Assembly (NCBI RefSeq): GCF_902806685.2
Contig: NC_048538.1
Coordinates: forward strand, 1,860,001 to 1,924,000
Direction: 5' to 3'
DNA: 64,000 bases
Source of the DNA: Maniola hyperantus
Taxonomy: Eukaryota > Arthropoda > Insecta > Lepidoptera > Nymphalidae
Shown here: positions 52,826-63,125 of the stretch, one piece after another
Numbering within the stretch: position 1 is the first letter of the stretch
How the letters are laid out: every line of letters begins with the position of its first letter
Position numbers and translations under genes: made by a program
The notes under the pieces: generated by a model
Database searches by the model: none
What the model saw: the letters and a program-made list of their open reading frames with translations, nothing else
Told to the model about the DNA's origin: nothing

Positions 52826-53176
52826 AAGAAACCTACAGGGTACTTCCCGTGGACCTAGAATCATGAAATTTGTCAGGTAGGTACATCTTATAGCTGACAT
52901 TTGGGGAAAAATCTGAAAACCGTGAATCACACAAAAAAAAATTAAATTGTGGTCATGAACTAATAAATAGTATTTTCAACTTTCGAAGTGAGTGACTATA
53001 TGAAGTGGGGTATCATATGAAAGGTCTTCACCTACACATTCTAAAACAGATTTTTATTTATTTTTAAGCATCATAGTTTTTGAATTATCGTGCAAAATGT
53101 CTAAAAAATACGACTGTATTACGGAACCCTCGTCGCGCGAGCCTGACTCGCACTTGGCCGGTTTTTATTATATAGA
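52549..53176 (-). mobile_element. Helitron-like family D, split by a family E insertion
   Basis: 'ctagctgccccggcgaactt' (52549), 'ccatcctcgtacttcaagga', 'aattagcgaaatcggttcag' and 'cattcagcgattcattttt' reach 52722. After the family E insert, 'attatataga' (53167-53176) completes the terminus. Without the insert it matches 9113-9298. Confidence 0.7.
52723..53166 (+). mobile_element. Family E, full-length reference copy (444 bp)
   Basis: Begins with a hairpin, AGGGTTCCGT...ACGGAACCCT, then a (gtct)n run at 52776-52824, 'gtggacctagaatcatgaaa', 'aagtggggtatcatatgaaa', 'acattctaaaacagattttt' and 'cgtgcaaaatgtctaaaaaa'. It closes with a second hairpin region 'gcgcgagcctgactcgcac' and 'ttggccggttttt'. 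Insertion into the D element shows both ends. T runs flank both sides. No ORF; class unknown. Confidence 0.75.
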
Positions 53177-53447
53177 AAGAAGATAATCGTCTGAGACTAC
53201 CCATATAACTAGGTACGTAGACTCGTATCGTATGACTTAATATGATGAATATCACTGCCTATAACGAATATTAATTTACACGCGTAGCAGTAATGACCGA
53301 GCTGTCTCCTCAGCAGCGGGAGTCGTTTGTTTTGGTCAAACGGAGATAAATCGCCTTATCAAACTACGCCCAGACTGGTTATGATAATTGTTGTTATTTA
53401 ATATTGTGATTTTAGTAAATGAAGACTTCGATGCCTCAGCGATGTAT

Positions 53448-53513
53448 AAGTCCCGCAAATTGCTATTGCGCTGGAACCATGTCTCATTAAGATCGAAATG
53501 ACGTCATTTGAGA
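53448..53513 (-). mobile_element. CRE-palindrome MITE, one end
   Basis: 'tataagtcccgcaaattgct' to 'gatcgaaatgacgtcattt', cut at the palindrome. Confidence 0.6.
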
Positions 53514-53522
53514 ACTTTCAGG

Positions 53523-53708
53523 CATTCAGTAGGGCGATTGTCTAAAACCTGCATCAATCATTATTACAATCTCAATTGTTCTGATTGGCTGAATTTGTGC
53601 GATTCTTGTTGCAACAATGCATTGTGGCCAATAGTGAGCGAGCATTAACCAATCAGAGATGATTGCGATCGTGACATTGTAGCTGTCAAACAACCGCGGT
53701 AGGGCCAC
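53523..53708 (+). mobile_element. Foldback MITE family J
   Basis: 'ctgcatcaatcattattaca', 'gttctgattggctgaatttg', 'ttaaccaatcagagatgatt', 'gtgacattgtagctgtcaaa' and 'caaccgcggtagggcca'. It lies between two other repeats. Confidence 0.6.
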
Positions 53709-53864
53709 AGGTTTCCTAACGATGTTTTCCTTCACCGTTAACGCAAGTGGTATTTAATTACTTAAAACGCACATAACTTCGAAAAGTTAAAGGTGCGTGC
53801 CCGGGATCGAACCACCGACCTCTGATTAGAAGGCGGACGTCCTAACCACTAGGCTATCACAGCT
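53709..53864 (-). mobile_element. tRNA-SINE (GAT-tail family), head half
   Basis: 'cgatgttttccttcaccgtt', 'ggtgcgtgcccgggatcgaa' (B box antisense), 'aggcggacgtcctaaccact' and 'aggctatcacagct'. Confidence 0.75.
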
Positions 53865-53865
53865 A

Positions 53866-54125
53866 ATTGGGTATTTGACTACATCAAAAACAAATTATTT
53901 TTCTCAGTGATTATTATCTTCCAAAATACGTAAAATCCACGTCCTTTGTTAGTTTTAAGTATATTAGCCACTTTAAATTATCTATTAAACTAAAAAAATT
54001 ACGTCATTATAATGTGACGTCATTCATTCCAGAATTTCATAAAATCTCGCGTACCCCTACTAAGCGCGCGTTTTGACGTTTGATAAAAAGTTACTGATTT
54101 GACTAGTCAAATAGGTAAGTACCGT
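53866..54125 (+). mobile_element. MITE family I, copy 1
   Basis: Left 'gggtatttgactacatc' and right 'gactagtcaaatagg' are short imperfect inverted repeats. The interior has 'tttctcagtgattattatct', 'aatccacgtcctttgttagt', 'tgtgacgtcattcattccag' and 'ttttgacgtttgataaaaag'. The whole unit recurs in reverse at 59335-59598. Confidence 0.65.
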
Positions 54126-54144
54126 ATTCTTCACACAACAGTAT

Positions 54145-54350
54145 TGTAAACATCGATATAAATGACAAGATATGCCCAAGCGAACAAAATTTTTCACGGT
54201 TTTGGAACCAACTAGATCAGCGCCACCTCTTAGATACTAATGAACGACCCGTTTCAAATCCAGACGTCACTGAAGTTGCACCACTGAGTTGGTGCCATTT
54301 TGTTTGTTCAATGGCCCTGTCCGTACGAAGTAATATATAAGTCAATGATT
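54145..54350 (-). repeat. Repeat family H, copy 2 (inverted)
   Basis: 'catcgatataaatgacaaga', 'tatgcccaagcgaacaaaat', 'cagcgccacctcttagatac', 'taatgaacgacccgtttcaa', 'tggccctgtccgtacgaagt' and 'aatatataagtcaatgat' are the reverse complement of 25175-25415. Confidence 0.65.
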
Positions 54351-54619
54351 GTGAAGTAATTGTTATGATTGTAACAGCAGACACAACCCTCCTCACCTTG
54401 CCTGCAATGATATCATTTCGTGGAGCTTAATCTGCGCATTCGGGTCAGGGAGACGGACTTGAGACTGATTTGCGTAAGCCAACAACTTCGGAGAATTTCA
54501 GTGCTCGAGCAATACAGCGGGAAAATGACGTAGTGTTGACTGACATAATATTATACGCGTAATAAACAGCGAGTTATGGATTGTATTTTTGGATGGTTCC
54601 CTGAAACACTTTATAATAT

Positions 54620-54770
54620 AGGGCCTTACAGCGGTAGGTACTCAGAGTCGCTAATCGTTACTTAAGATTGAGTTAAAACGAGACAGATTTATGTGAGAGA
54701 TATAGCTCTGTCTCGTTTTAACTAAACTTAAGTAACGATTAAGCGTCTCTGAGTGCGGCTATAAGTGCCT
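54620..54770. mobile_element. Foldback MITE, 150 bp
   Basis: 'actcagagtcgctaatcgtt' and 'aacgattaagcgtctctgag' form the arms, extended by 'acttaagattgagttaaaac' against 'gttttaactaaacttaagta'. Related to 130-282. Confidence 0.7.
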
Positions 54771-54915
54771 TACCTACGTTCTAACTGGGCATAATATCAC
54801 ATACGCACCTACTCCTAGAACTAGTAACTAGAAAAAAGGGATTTTGGATCACACAAACAATCAATGTTTTTGGATATTAACAATGTAAAGGAACCGTCTT
54901 CGGTTTTATTCTAAA

Positions 54916-55139
54916 CTAGCTTATGCTCGCGACTTTATCCGCGTGGGCTACATAAATTTCAAACCCCTATCTCAGCCCCTTAGAGGCAGAATTTTCAAAA
55001 ATCCTTTCTTAGCGGATGCTTACGTCATAATAGCTATCTGCATGCCAAATTTCAGCCCGATCCATCCAGTAGTTTGAGCTGTGCGTTGATAGATCAGTCA
55101 GTCAGTCAGTCGCCTTTTCCTTTTAAATACATACTTAGA
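54916..55139 (-). mobile_element. Helitron-like family A, full-length copy
   Basis: 'ctagcttatgctcgcgactt' follows A on the plus strand. The interior has 'gcagaattttcaaaaatcct' and 'cagcccgatccatccagtag', with a cagt run. The right end 'atacttaga' leads to ttt, giving A|TC...CTAG|T in the element's own orientation. Confidence 0.75.
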
Positions 55140-55697
55140 TTTGGGAATCATATCACAAACATCGTCTGTCATACAATTATGCAATGAAAACAAGTACAGG
55201 GAAAACTGATTGAGTTTTCCACTTTAATCACTATGATAAAACTGTAACAAGCAATAACAATTAGGTTAGTAGCAGCTATTAAAAAGTCTTTCTAACTATA
55301 TCTACTGATAACCGATGATTATAGCTTTATTACTATTGTACAACGTGTATATTATGTTACAAGCTGTGTTTATGTCTAACTAGCTGATTCTAATCCGCCC
55401 GGCTTCACACCGATGGAATTTTGTATGAATCTTTTCTTAGGAATTTGGTATGTAGTCTGTTTGTTATTAAAAAATCCTGCACGCAAAATTTCACGTTCCT
55501 GTAACGTTTCAGCTGTACCTATACTACTAGTGTACGTGAGGAATACTCATGGAACAATTAATAACAAATAATTGCTGTCGGATGAGTAAGGAATGCAAAT
55601 CGGTTGAGTTAAAAAATAAAAGTGTTTAGGACGAGACGTCATAGGATGAATACGGAACAACCCGTAAATATTACATCACTTATTTTAATCTCTTTAT

Positions 55698-55980
55698 AGT
55701 GATGATAGCCTAGTGGTTAGGACGTCCGCTTTCTTTTCGGGAGGTCGGGGGTTTGATCCCGGGCACGTACCCCTAGATTTTCGGAGTTTTTAGCTTTATA
55801 TCACTTGTCCTTAACGTTGAAGGAAAAGATCGAGAGGAAACCCACATGCCTCAGTTCTCCATAATGTTCTCAAAGGTGTGTGAAGTCTGCCAATTCGCAC
55901 TGGCTAGCGTGGCAGACTGTGACCTTGAACCCTTTTAATTTTGAGAGGATATTTTGAAATAAAGTTTTCTTTCTTTCTTG
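55698..55980 (+). mobile_element. tRNA-SINE, full length with a different tail
   Basis: 'tgatgatagcctagtggtta', 'gaggtcgggggtttgatccc', 'tatcacttgtccttaacgtt', 'gttctccataatgttctcaa', 'tggctagcgtggcagactgt'. Instead of the usual (gat)n tail it ends 'tattttgaaataaagttttc' and a ttct run, so it is a variant subfamily. Confidence 0.75.
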
Positions 55981-56959
55981 TTAGGCTAGGTTTAGAAGGA
56001 ATGTTTAAGTAAGTACTAATATCTAATAGTAGTAATATCTAAGAGATTTTATCGAACGGATTTCTTGCAGTAAAATGTCCTGTCATTTTGTTACATAATA
56101 AAAAGTATATATGTACTAGGTATAATATTATAAAATGATTTTGTCCCCGCAGAGATTTGCGTGGGCGCATGTCGTAATTGTTATCATATCAGTGGTAACT
56201 CGTGTGTGTAGGTATTAATAGCCCAAAATGTAAGCGATAATGTACTTTGAAGCATATCCTTGACATTATGTTGAACATGAGCTACTCACAAATTAGTCAT
56301 TATTTTGACTAATTTCTTAAACTGGAACACTTTCAAGTAAAGATTTTTATATAAACCTGTGAAGATGATATTGCTAGCAATATCATCTTTTTTTTTGAAT
56401 TTTGGCGAAATTTGAATGCCAAAAGTCTAATTTGTCGCATTAGTTTACAAATTGTGAAAAACCAAATTAAATTTGAATTTCGCGGGCAGACCCGTGTCTT
56501 GGGCCTTAAAAGATGCAAGCATTATTTAAAACTCCAAGAATAGTACCTAAACGTAATTTAAAGTTGAAATGAGTCGGAGATTATGTAAATACAAAGATAC
56601 ATACCTATTATATATTATGAATGTAATATTTTAATTAAATTCATAACAGATAAGCAGTTGCACAAACAGGGAATGACATAAGCCTCTATTTATTTAGCGC
56701 TAAGATAATATCATAGTTGTCTTTATGTATAATCTTAACCTACATTTAAGCAGTTAGTTTATTTATTAAATTAACTATTAACCTACATTTGGAAGAAACC
56801 TGCAAGATTTATATGTGTAGGTAGGATCTAGCTAGTGCCCAAGAAACTTAGGCTTTTTGGATTTTTTAGCCTTCGCAGTTAGTATTTAAGTTTTACACAT
56901 TAATTTTAGTTATCTGTTTTGTAACTCTACTAATTACTTCATTATAAATTATTTTATTA
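55981..56959. other. Unassigned intronic sequence with a perfect palindrome
   Basis: Contains the 28-bp palindrome at 56362-56389. Otherwise AT-rich with no recognised element. Confidence 0.35.
56362..56389. repeat. Perfect 28-bp palindrome followed by a T run
   Basis: AAGATGATATTGCT then its exact complement AGCAATATCATCTT with no spacer, followed by nine T. It looks like an intrinsic terminator, but this is eukaryotic intronic DNA, so that reading does not apply. Confidence 0.9.
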
Positions 56960-57140
56960 CTAGCTTATGCTTGCGACTTCGCCCGCGTGGACTACACAAA
57001 TTTCGAACCCCAATTTTACCCCCTTAAGCATTGAATTTAAAAAAATCATTTCTTAGCGGATGTCTACGTCAAACTGCATGCAAAATTTTAGCCCGTTCAG
57101 TAGTTTGAGCTGTGTCAGTCAGTCAGTTTTTACTTTAATA
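56960..57140 (-). mobile_element. Helitron-like family A, decayed copy
   Basis: 'ctagcttatgcttgcgactt', 'cgcccgcgtggactacacaa', 'atttcttagcggatgtctac' and a short cagt piece. The 5' terminus is lost. Confidence 0.65.
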
Positions 57141-57557
57141 AAATTTGGTAGGTAACTACTAACGTTCACATAATATTGTTTTAGTATTATATTATTGGGT
57201 TTTTAAATGTCTTTAATAAAAACTTTTATTTATTAATATTATTATTAAATATATAACGTACCTACATCCCCAATAAGAAAGGATTTTCAGAAATTATAAT
57301 ATCCAGGCGAAGCCGTGGCGAGTCGCTATGAAAAATTAAAATTAATTATTCATGTGAATATAAATGTTGCACTCAAAAGCTACTGCAAATTCAAGTTCAA
57401 TGCCACATCTAAATTATTGGGTTAATTGGTACAACAAGCGACTGCCTGTTAACACATTCAGGGGCCTTTCATCGCAATGTAGAGTACCCACTCAGCTAAC
57501 TAATCAATGTATAACATAGGGGTAGCTTTATAAATGTTAAAATATTATATGATAAAA
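57141..57557. other. Unassigned intronic sequence
   Basis: 57280-57350 has a trace of Helitron-like sequence ('aataagaaaggattttcaga', 'ccaggcgaagccgtggcgag'). Nothing else. Confidence 0.35.
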
Positions 57558-57672
57558 CTAGATGATGCCCACTTCGTCCGCGTCTATTTAGGTTTTGAAA
57601 ATCTCACAGGAACTCTTCGATTTTTTGGGATAAAAAGCTAAGTGTTAATTCAGGGTATAATCTATCTCCATT
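57558..57672 (-). mobile_element. Helitron-like family B, 3' half
   Basis: 'ctagatgatgcccacttcgt', 'ccgcgtctatttaggttttg', 'tcacaggaactcttcgattt', 'tgggataaaaagctaa'. A family A copy starts immediately after it. Confidence 0.6.
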
Positions 57673-57677
57673 CCAAA

Positions 57678-57863
57678 TCTAAATATATAAAAGGAAAAGG
57701 TGACTGACTAACTGACTGATCTATCAACGCACAGCTCAAACTACTGGACGGATCGGGCTGAAATTTTACATGCAGATAGCTATTATGACGTAGGCATCCG
57801 CTAAGAAAGGATTTTTGAAAACTCAACCCCTAAGAAGGGTAAAATAGAGGTTTCAAATTTGAA
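57678..57863 (+). mobile_element. Helitron-like family A, 3'-truncated
   Basis: TCTAAATATATAAAAGGAAA after AAA, a gact run, 'cgcacagctcaaactactgg', 'attatgacgtaggcatccgc' and 'gaaaggatttttgaaaactc'. It ends near 'ggtttcaaattt' without the CTAG block. Confidence 0.7.
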
Positions 57864-58188
57864 ATGCGATCGTCTAGGTGTCTACCTACCCCAAGGTAAG
57901 ACAGAAGTCTAAGGCTCTAGCATAGCAATACCATGTGATGGAGTAAAAAAAAGGTAAGTAAAAATAGGTATTATAAAGTAAGAATTACTCAAATGTTTCC
58001 TTTCTCATTATATTTGTTCTCAAGGAAATTTACTCGCAGCATTCGTGAGGTCGCCTGCGCGCCATATCGGTAATGAGGTCACGGATACATGCGCGGGCGC
58101 CGCGACGCGTCCGCCGACCTGTTAGGGCCTATCTGCAGCTTGGGAAAAACTCAATCTCCACAAAGTTTTATCTAAAAATAACATTTTT

Positions 58189-58610
58189 AGGGTTCCGTAC
58201 CTCAAAAGGAAAAACGGAACCCTTATAGGATCACTTTGTTGTCTGTCTGTCTGTCTGTCTGTCAAGAAACCTACAGTGTACTTCCCGTTGACCTAGAATC
58301 ATAAAATTTGGCAGGTAGGTGGACCCTTATAGCTGAAAAATCTGAAAACCGTGAATTTGTGGTCACATCACACAAAAAAAATTAAATTGTGGTCATAAAC
58401 TAATAATTAGTATTTTCAATTTTCGAAGTAAGATAACTATATCAAGTGGGGTATCATATGAAAGGGCTTCACTTGTACATTCTAAAACAGATTCTTATTT
58501 ATTTTTAGGTATAATAGTTTTTGATTTATTATGCAAAATGTCGATAAAATACGATTGTAATACGGAACCCTCAGTGCGCGAGTCTGACTCGCACTTTGCC
58601 GGTTTTTTTT
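58189..58610 (+). mobile_element. Family E, full-length copy
   Basis: AGGGTTCCGT...ACGGAACCCT hairpin, (gtct)n run, 'cttcccgttgacctagaatc', 'aaaaccgtgaatttgtggtc', 'aagtggggtatcatatgaaa', 'acattctaaaacagattctt', 'gtgcgcgagtctgactcgca' and 'ctttgccgg' with a T run. Confidence 0.75.
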
Positions 58611-59148
58611 CATTATATCACTCTAAACTAAAGTCGTCAAATGTATTACTATTATGTCAAAGTAATAAACATTATTAAAGAATCTCTTTTCTTTAGGCCG
58701 AAAAAGTCGCAAACTTAAAAATGAGCTCTAATTAACCGCATGTTACCCAGATAAGGATAAAGCATTTCTTACACCACCCAAAATTGAAGAGATCATTAAT
58801 CACTTGACAAGGCAATATTTTAAATACACGGTCGGAGATAAGACAACGGGTTTATCACACAAATACGCAGACTCCGACGATTCCTCTCATATACTGACGA
58901 GATAAGTCTTTAAGGAATACCACTATATTTTGCAACTGTCAAATTCCTTGATAACATTTTATCCACTAGTTATAAAAGTTAAGCTTTTTATAACAAGTGC
59001 ATGCTTAAATTAAGACTGGCGGACATCGACCTAGGACCTAGTGATAAGGCAGATTAGAAAGTCAAATATTTGACTAATATTGTGTCCCAATAACGCACTC
59101 GCCTACTATTATGATGAAGTTTTGGTTTGATATCAAGAGTTTAAGAGC
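58611..59148. other. Unassigned intronic sequence
   Basis: No recognisable feature. Confidence 0.4.
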
Positions 59149-59317
59149 TACCGCGCACCACGGCGCGGCGGTGCGTTGAGTTACGGTGCGTTTTAAAATC
59201 CGAAAATTTGAATTTTATTTATTATATTCCGCAGTGCGCGCAATTCTATTTACCTAGTTCTATAGTTCACAGATTTTGCGGAAAATGTTCGGAAATTTTC
59301 CGTGGTACGCGTTAGCA
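59149..59317. mobile_element. MITE family L
   Basis: 'gctaccgcgcaccacgg' at the left pairs with 'ccgtggtacgcgttagc' at the right (17-bp TIRs). The interior contains 'ttccgcagtgcgcgcaattc' and 'ctagttctatagttcacaga', which recur inverted at 8570-8622. Confidence 0.65.
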
Positions 59318-59334
59318 CTTAGCTCTAACACAAT

Positions 59335-59598
59335 AGGTACGGTATTTGACAGCTAGTCAAATCAGTAACTTTTAATCAAACGTCAAAACGCACGCTTAGT
59401 ATGCGAGATTCTATGAAATACCGGTGTGTGACGTCACAATCATTTGACGTACTTTTTTTAGTTTAATCGATAATTTAAAATAGTTATTAGACTTAAAACC
59501 AACAAAGGACGAGGATTTTACGTGTTTTGGAAGACCCTCTATTTAATAATCACTGAGAAATAATTTATTTTCGATGTAGTAAAATACCCAATTAACAC
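59335..59598 (-). mobile_element. MITE family I, copy 2 (inverted)
   Basis: 'ggtatttgacagctagtcaa', 'acttttaatcaaacgtcaaa', 'ggtgtgtgacgtcacaatca', 'accaacaaaggacgaggatt' and 'gatgtagtaaaataccca' are the reverse complement of 53866-54125. Confidence 0.65.
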
Positions 59599-59648
59599 GC
59601 TTAACACAATTTAAATGTTTACAAAAGAGTTTATCAAGAGAGTAACAC

Positions 59649-59801
59649 ATCCGCGTGGACTACACAAACTTTATGTTTTTAGCGGATGTCTACGACATAA
59701 TAGCTACTGTATGCCAAACAGCCCGATCCGTCCAGTAGTTTGGACTTTGGGCTGTACGTTGATAGATCAGTCAACTCACCTTTTCCTTTTACATATTTAG
59801 A
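59649..59801 (-). mobile_element. Helitron-like family A, internally deleted copy
   Basis: 'ccgcgtggactacacaaact', 'agcggatgtctacgacataa', 'cccgatccgtccagtagttt' and 'ccttttacatatttaga'. Confidence 0.6.
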
Positions 59802-60544
59802 TTAGAACCTCGGCTAGCCACTACCCATCTTCAGTCTCCACACATGTATAGTACATAATACCACACATAAATCACAGAACACTTGTATTACAGAACCTAC
59901 ATTTGGACAGCTCGACATCAATAAATGATCGATAAAAAACCTCCGACCGCAGCTGTAAACGTCCTAGCTCATTACTTATCTCACCATTAACAGTATGGAC
60001 TCAGACTTGCTTCGCAGCATAAGGCCTCGCCTAATGACATGACGATTGTTGATGCATTTAAATGTGTGTCGCGTTTAGGGCCGACATGCGTTCAGAATTT
60101 TTTGACCTACACTCAAACACTGTATTATAGTGGTCCATGCCTACACTGTACATAATATTTATACCTAGATACATTGTAGATATTATGTCTGTATATGTAA
60201 TGCTTAACATTTAAAGTCAGCAAGTTTGTACTTGATTACAAATTAGTAATTTTGCAACACGTAAGTAACTATTTGATGTGAATTTTAAGGTCAATTCACC
60301 TATAACCTCGTTACAGCAATTACCTATTTAATTTTTTGCTAATGATCACTCTACATTACCAGCTACCTCTTTATGAGCATTTTATAAATAGGTATCTTAT
60401 TAGCATTAAGTATATAAATAACAATAACCTAATGTGAAGCAAAACACGCTTCATTTTAGTCATTAAAATTGACAAGGACCTAAGTAAGTAAGTCTACTTA
60501 TTAATTTGTTTAGGAGTTAATTACCTAGTGTATTGACCACGTGT
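59802..60544. other. Unassigned intronic sequence
   Basis: No repeat or gene recognised. Confidence 0.4.
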
Positions 60545-60718
60545 AATTTTTTTTAAAGAATATTAGCCAAGTTTGTCATGCTGACTAATATTCCCCCTCG
60601 AATTAAGCGTAAAGCTTGTGCTAGGAGTAGGTACGACAATAGTGCAACGGGTGGGGTTTGAACCAGTGACCTTTCGGTTTTCTGTCCGCTCCTTTGACCG
60701 TTGAGCTATCGAGGCTCT
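60545..60718 (-). mobile_element. tRNA-Phe-like SINE, third copy
   Basis: 'gaatattagccaagtttgtc', 'cttgtgctaggagtaggtac', 'gtgcaacgggtggggtttga', 'cgttgagctatcgaggctc' in minus orientation, as at 15970-16140. The minus ORF at 60563-60775 is an artefact. Confidence 0.75.
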
Positions 60719-61581
60719 TGATTGGGATCTTGCCAACAGAAGTCCTAAAATTAAGATAACATATTTTATAATCACGTTTTACGCTTGTCTAAGTTCCAGC
60801 GACGCTTTATGCCAGCCCTTGTAAGTTCTACCCAATGTAAAGCGAAACAAATAATAAATCAACGAAGACATCTCACCCCTACAAACAAAAATAGCCGTTC
60901 ACGAGTGAATTAAGTGAAAAAAAGTTAAAAAGGGAGTGTAGTCTGCGCGCGCGCATGTGCCGAGCATGTGTTGTGACGTGTTTCCGGTTCCAGAATTGAA
61001 ATTTTTGCGCCTATTGTCTGGGGTTCGGGTGTCAAGGATAATAAAATGTTAAAACAAACCCCATTGACCACATGCGCTCCATGAATTTGGCAGAATTTTA
61101 CATAAAGAGAGACCGACCATCAATACTCACAGGACAATTATCTTTTCTGTATAAACTATATGAACTCTACGTATTTCTTCATTACATTTATTACTCTATA
61201 AAATACACTCGCACTTATGTATTTCTGACCAAATAGGTGGTCAAATTACCTGTAGGTAATTTGTATATCAAGCTTTGTAGAGCTTTCATATTATTATGAA
61301 CAGAGTTTCTTTTGTTAACGCAATTATAAAATTAATTATTACCTTATAAGGACACTGGACAGTCATAACTCCATACCCAATTAAGTAATTAGTTTGTTAG
61401 TCAATCAAGTCGTTGGAAATAATAAATGTGAATCATGTAAAATTAGCAGGTAATTGTAGAGTCATTAGATAACGGTTTATCTGTATAGGTACTTACGCGT
61501 GTAATTTATTGGGAATACATTATTAGAAAATACAAACACAAAAAATTAAAAATTGAATAGATATAATATCTCAGAAAACAG
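60719..61581. other. Unassigned intronic sequence
   Basis: Includes a short (gc)n patch, 'gcgcgcgcgcatgtgc', at 60948. No gene. Confidence 0.35.
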
Positions 61582-61702
61582 AATAGTTCTCCATAATGCT
61601 CTCAAAGTTGTGTGAAGTCTGCCAATCCGCACTTGGCCAGCGTGGTAGGGTGTAGACTATGGTCAAAAACCCTACTTACTCTGAAGAATAAGAAGGTAGG
61701 CC
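61582..61702 (+). mobile_element. tRNA-SINE (GAT-tail family), fragment
   Basis: 'agttctccataatgctctca', 'tgaagtctgccaatccgcac', 'ttggccagcgtggtaggg'. It forms the left arm of an inverted SINE pair. Confidence 0.65.
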
Positions 61703-61775
61703 ATAGTCAAAGTCAAAGTCAAAGTCAAATAATTTATTCAAAATTGGTAATAAATTACACTTTTTGATGGTCAAA
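61703..61775 (-). mobile_element. LINE 3' end with TTTGAC hexamer tail
   Basis: 'aaagtcaaagtcaaagtcaa' then 'taatttattcaaaattggta' and 'ataaattacactttttgatg' match the LINE tail at 13278-13345. Confidence 0.55.
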
Positions 61776-61784
61776 GATTGGAAG

Positions 61785-61971
61785 ACTTCAAACACCTTTG
61801 AGAGCTTTATGGAGGGAGAACTCTCAAGCATGCAAGTTTCCTTCAGCGTTCAAGTGATTTAATTGTTTAAAACGTAAATAGTTCCGAAAAGTTAGAAGTG
61901 CGTGCCCGGGATCGATTCCCAGATCTTCCGAATAGATGACCGACGTCTTAACCACTAGGCTATCACCGCTT
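61785..61971 (-). mobile_element. tRNA-SINE (GAT-tail family), inverted fragment
   Basis: 'gacttcaaacacctttgaga', 'gaactctcaagcatgcaagt', 'agaagtgcgtgcccgggatc', 'gaccgacgtcttaaccacta' and 'ggctatcaccgct'. Confidence 0.7.
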
Positions 61972-61998
61972 CTCACGTTCGCGTTCACGTTATATTAA

Positions 61999-62210
61999 TC
62001 GCTAAATATAAAAAGAAAAACTGACTGACTGACTGATCTATCAACGCACAGCTCAAACTACTGGACGGATCGGGCTGAAATTTTGCATACAGATAGCTAT
62101 TATGACGTAGGCAGGCAGAAAGGATTTTTGAAAATTCAACCCCTAAAGGGGGTAAATAGGGGTTTGAAATTTGGGTAGTCTACGCGGACCAAGTCGCGAG
62201 CATAAGTTAG
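61999..62210 (+). mobile_element. Helitron-like family A copy
   Basis: 'taaatataaaaagaaaaact', a gact run, 'cgcacagctcaaactactgg', 'gcagaaaggatttttgaaaa', 'tacgcggaccaagtcgcgag' and a terminal 'cataagttag' before T. Confidence 0.7.
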
Positions 62211-62957
62211 TCGCTAAAGTTCTGCAATTTATAGGTGAGCATTCCCACGGCACGTCGCGGAAGCGCACGGCATGCTCCGTGCCTTAAAATGTCACAGTGG
62301 CTTTTGGAAGGAGGTTCGACGACCCCGTGAACTCTGCGCCAAATAGATATAACAAAACTGATTAAACATTAAGGAGCCACCGATCATGCACGCTCGCATA
62401 CTTAACAGCCGCGTTTATCATACGACTATGGGAAATAATGAATGGAGACAGGTATGCGTTTACCTACTGTATTGTATTATATGTGGCAAAGATATTTAAT
62501 CTTTTTATCAGTAAAAGGTAGAAAAAAACAATAAGGAATATGCGTGTGGTTTAAATTTACTTGAGTTTTCCTCCCCGAATCTTTATCGATCGCAACCATT
62601 ATTTTTTTAAATAGCTAGTTCATTTTTGACTGCATAAATTATTAATAAAAAAGTGCAAAATAAGCGAGCGAAATTTACATTAATTGCGAAACGCATCACC
62701 ATTGGTCGTGACCAAACCAAACGGAACGTGACGTCACGATAAAATGGCGGCGTTTGAACAGATAAAATTTTAGCAATATTATTTTAAATTTTTAAATATA
62801 TATTTTTTTTTAAAATTGAGCATTTCAAACAATATTTATATTTTTTACTATGTTATAACAATGTAAAAAGTGAATCAAAATTATAAAAAAAATATATTTT
62901 TACTTATTGAATCTGTGTTCAGTCATAGTAAGTCATTCTACGAAGCCGTGAGCCGTT
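62211..62957. other. Unassigned intronic sequence
   Basis: 62720-62760 has 'ggaacgtgacgtcacgataa' and 'aaatggcggcg', reminiscent of the CRE-palindrome MITE but not alignable with it. Otherwise AT-rich. Confidence 0.35.
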
Positions 62958-63125
62958 CACTAACCTTTTAGAGGTTGAATTTTCAAAAATCCTTTCTTAG
63001 CGGATGTGTACGTCATAATAGCTATCTGCATGCAAAATTCCAGCCCGATCCGTGCAGTAGTTTGAGCTGTGCATTGATAGATCAATCAGTCAGTCAGTCA
63101 GTCACCTTTTCCTTTTATATTTAGA
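62958..63125 (-). mobile_element. Helitron-like family A, 3'-truncated
   Basis: 'gaggttgaattttcaaaaat', 'cttagcggatgtgtacgtca', 'cagcccgatccgtgcagtag', a cagt run and 'ccttttatatttaga'. Confidence 0.7.

Noticed and set aside
56362..56398. Intrinsic transcription terminator
   Set aside because: Hairpin plus T run fits the bacterial model, but the host is an insect and the site is intronic.
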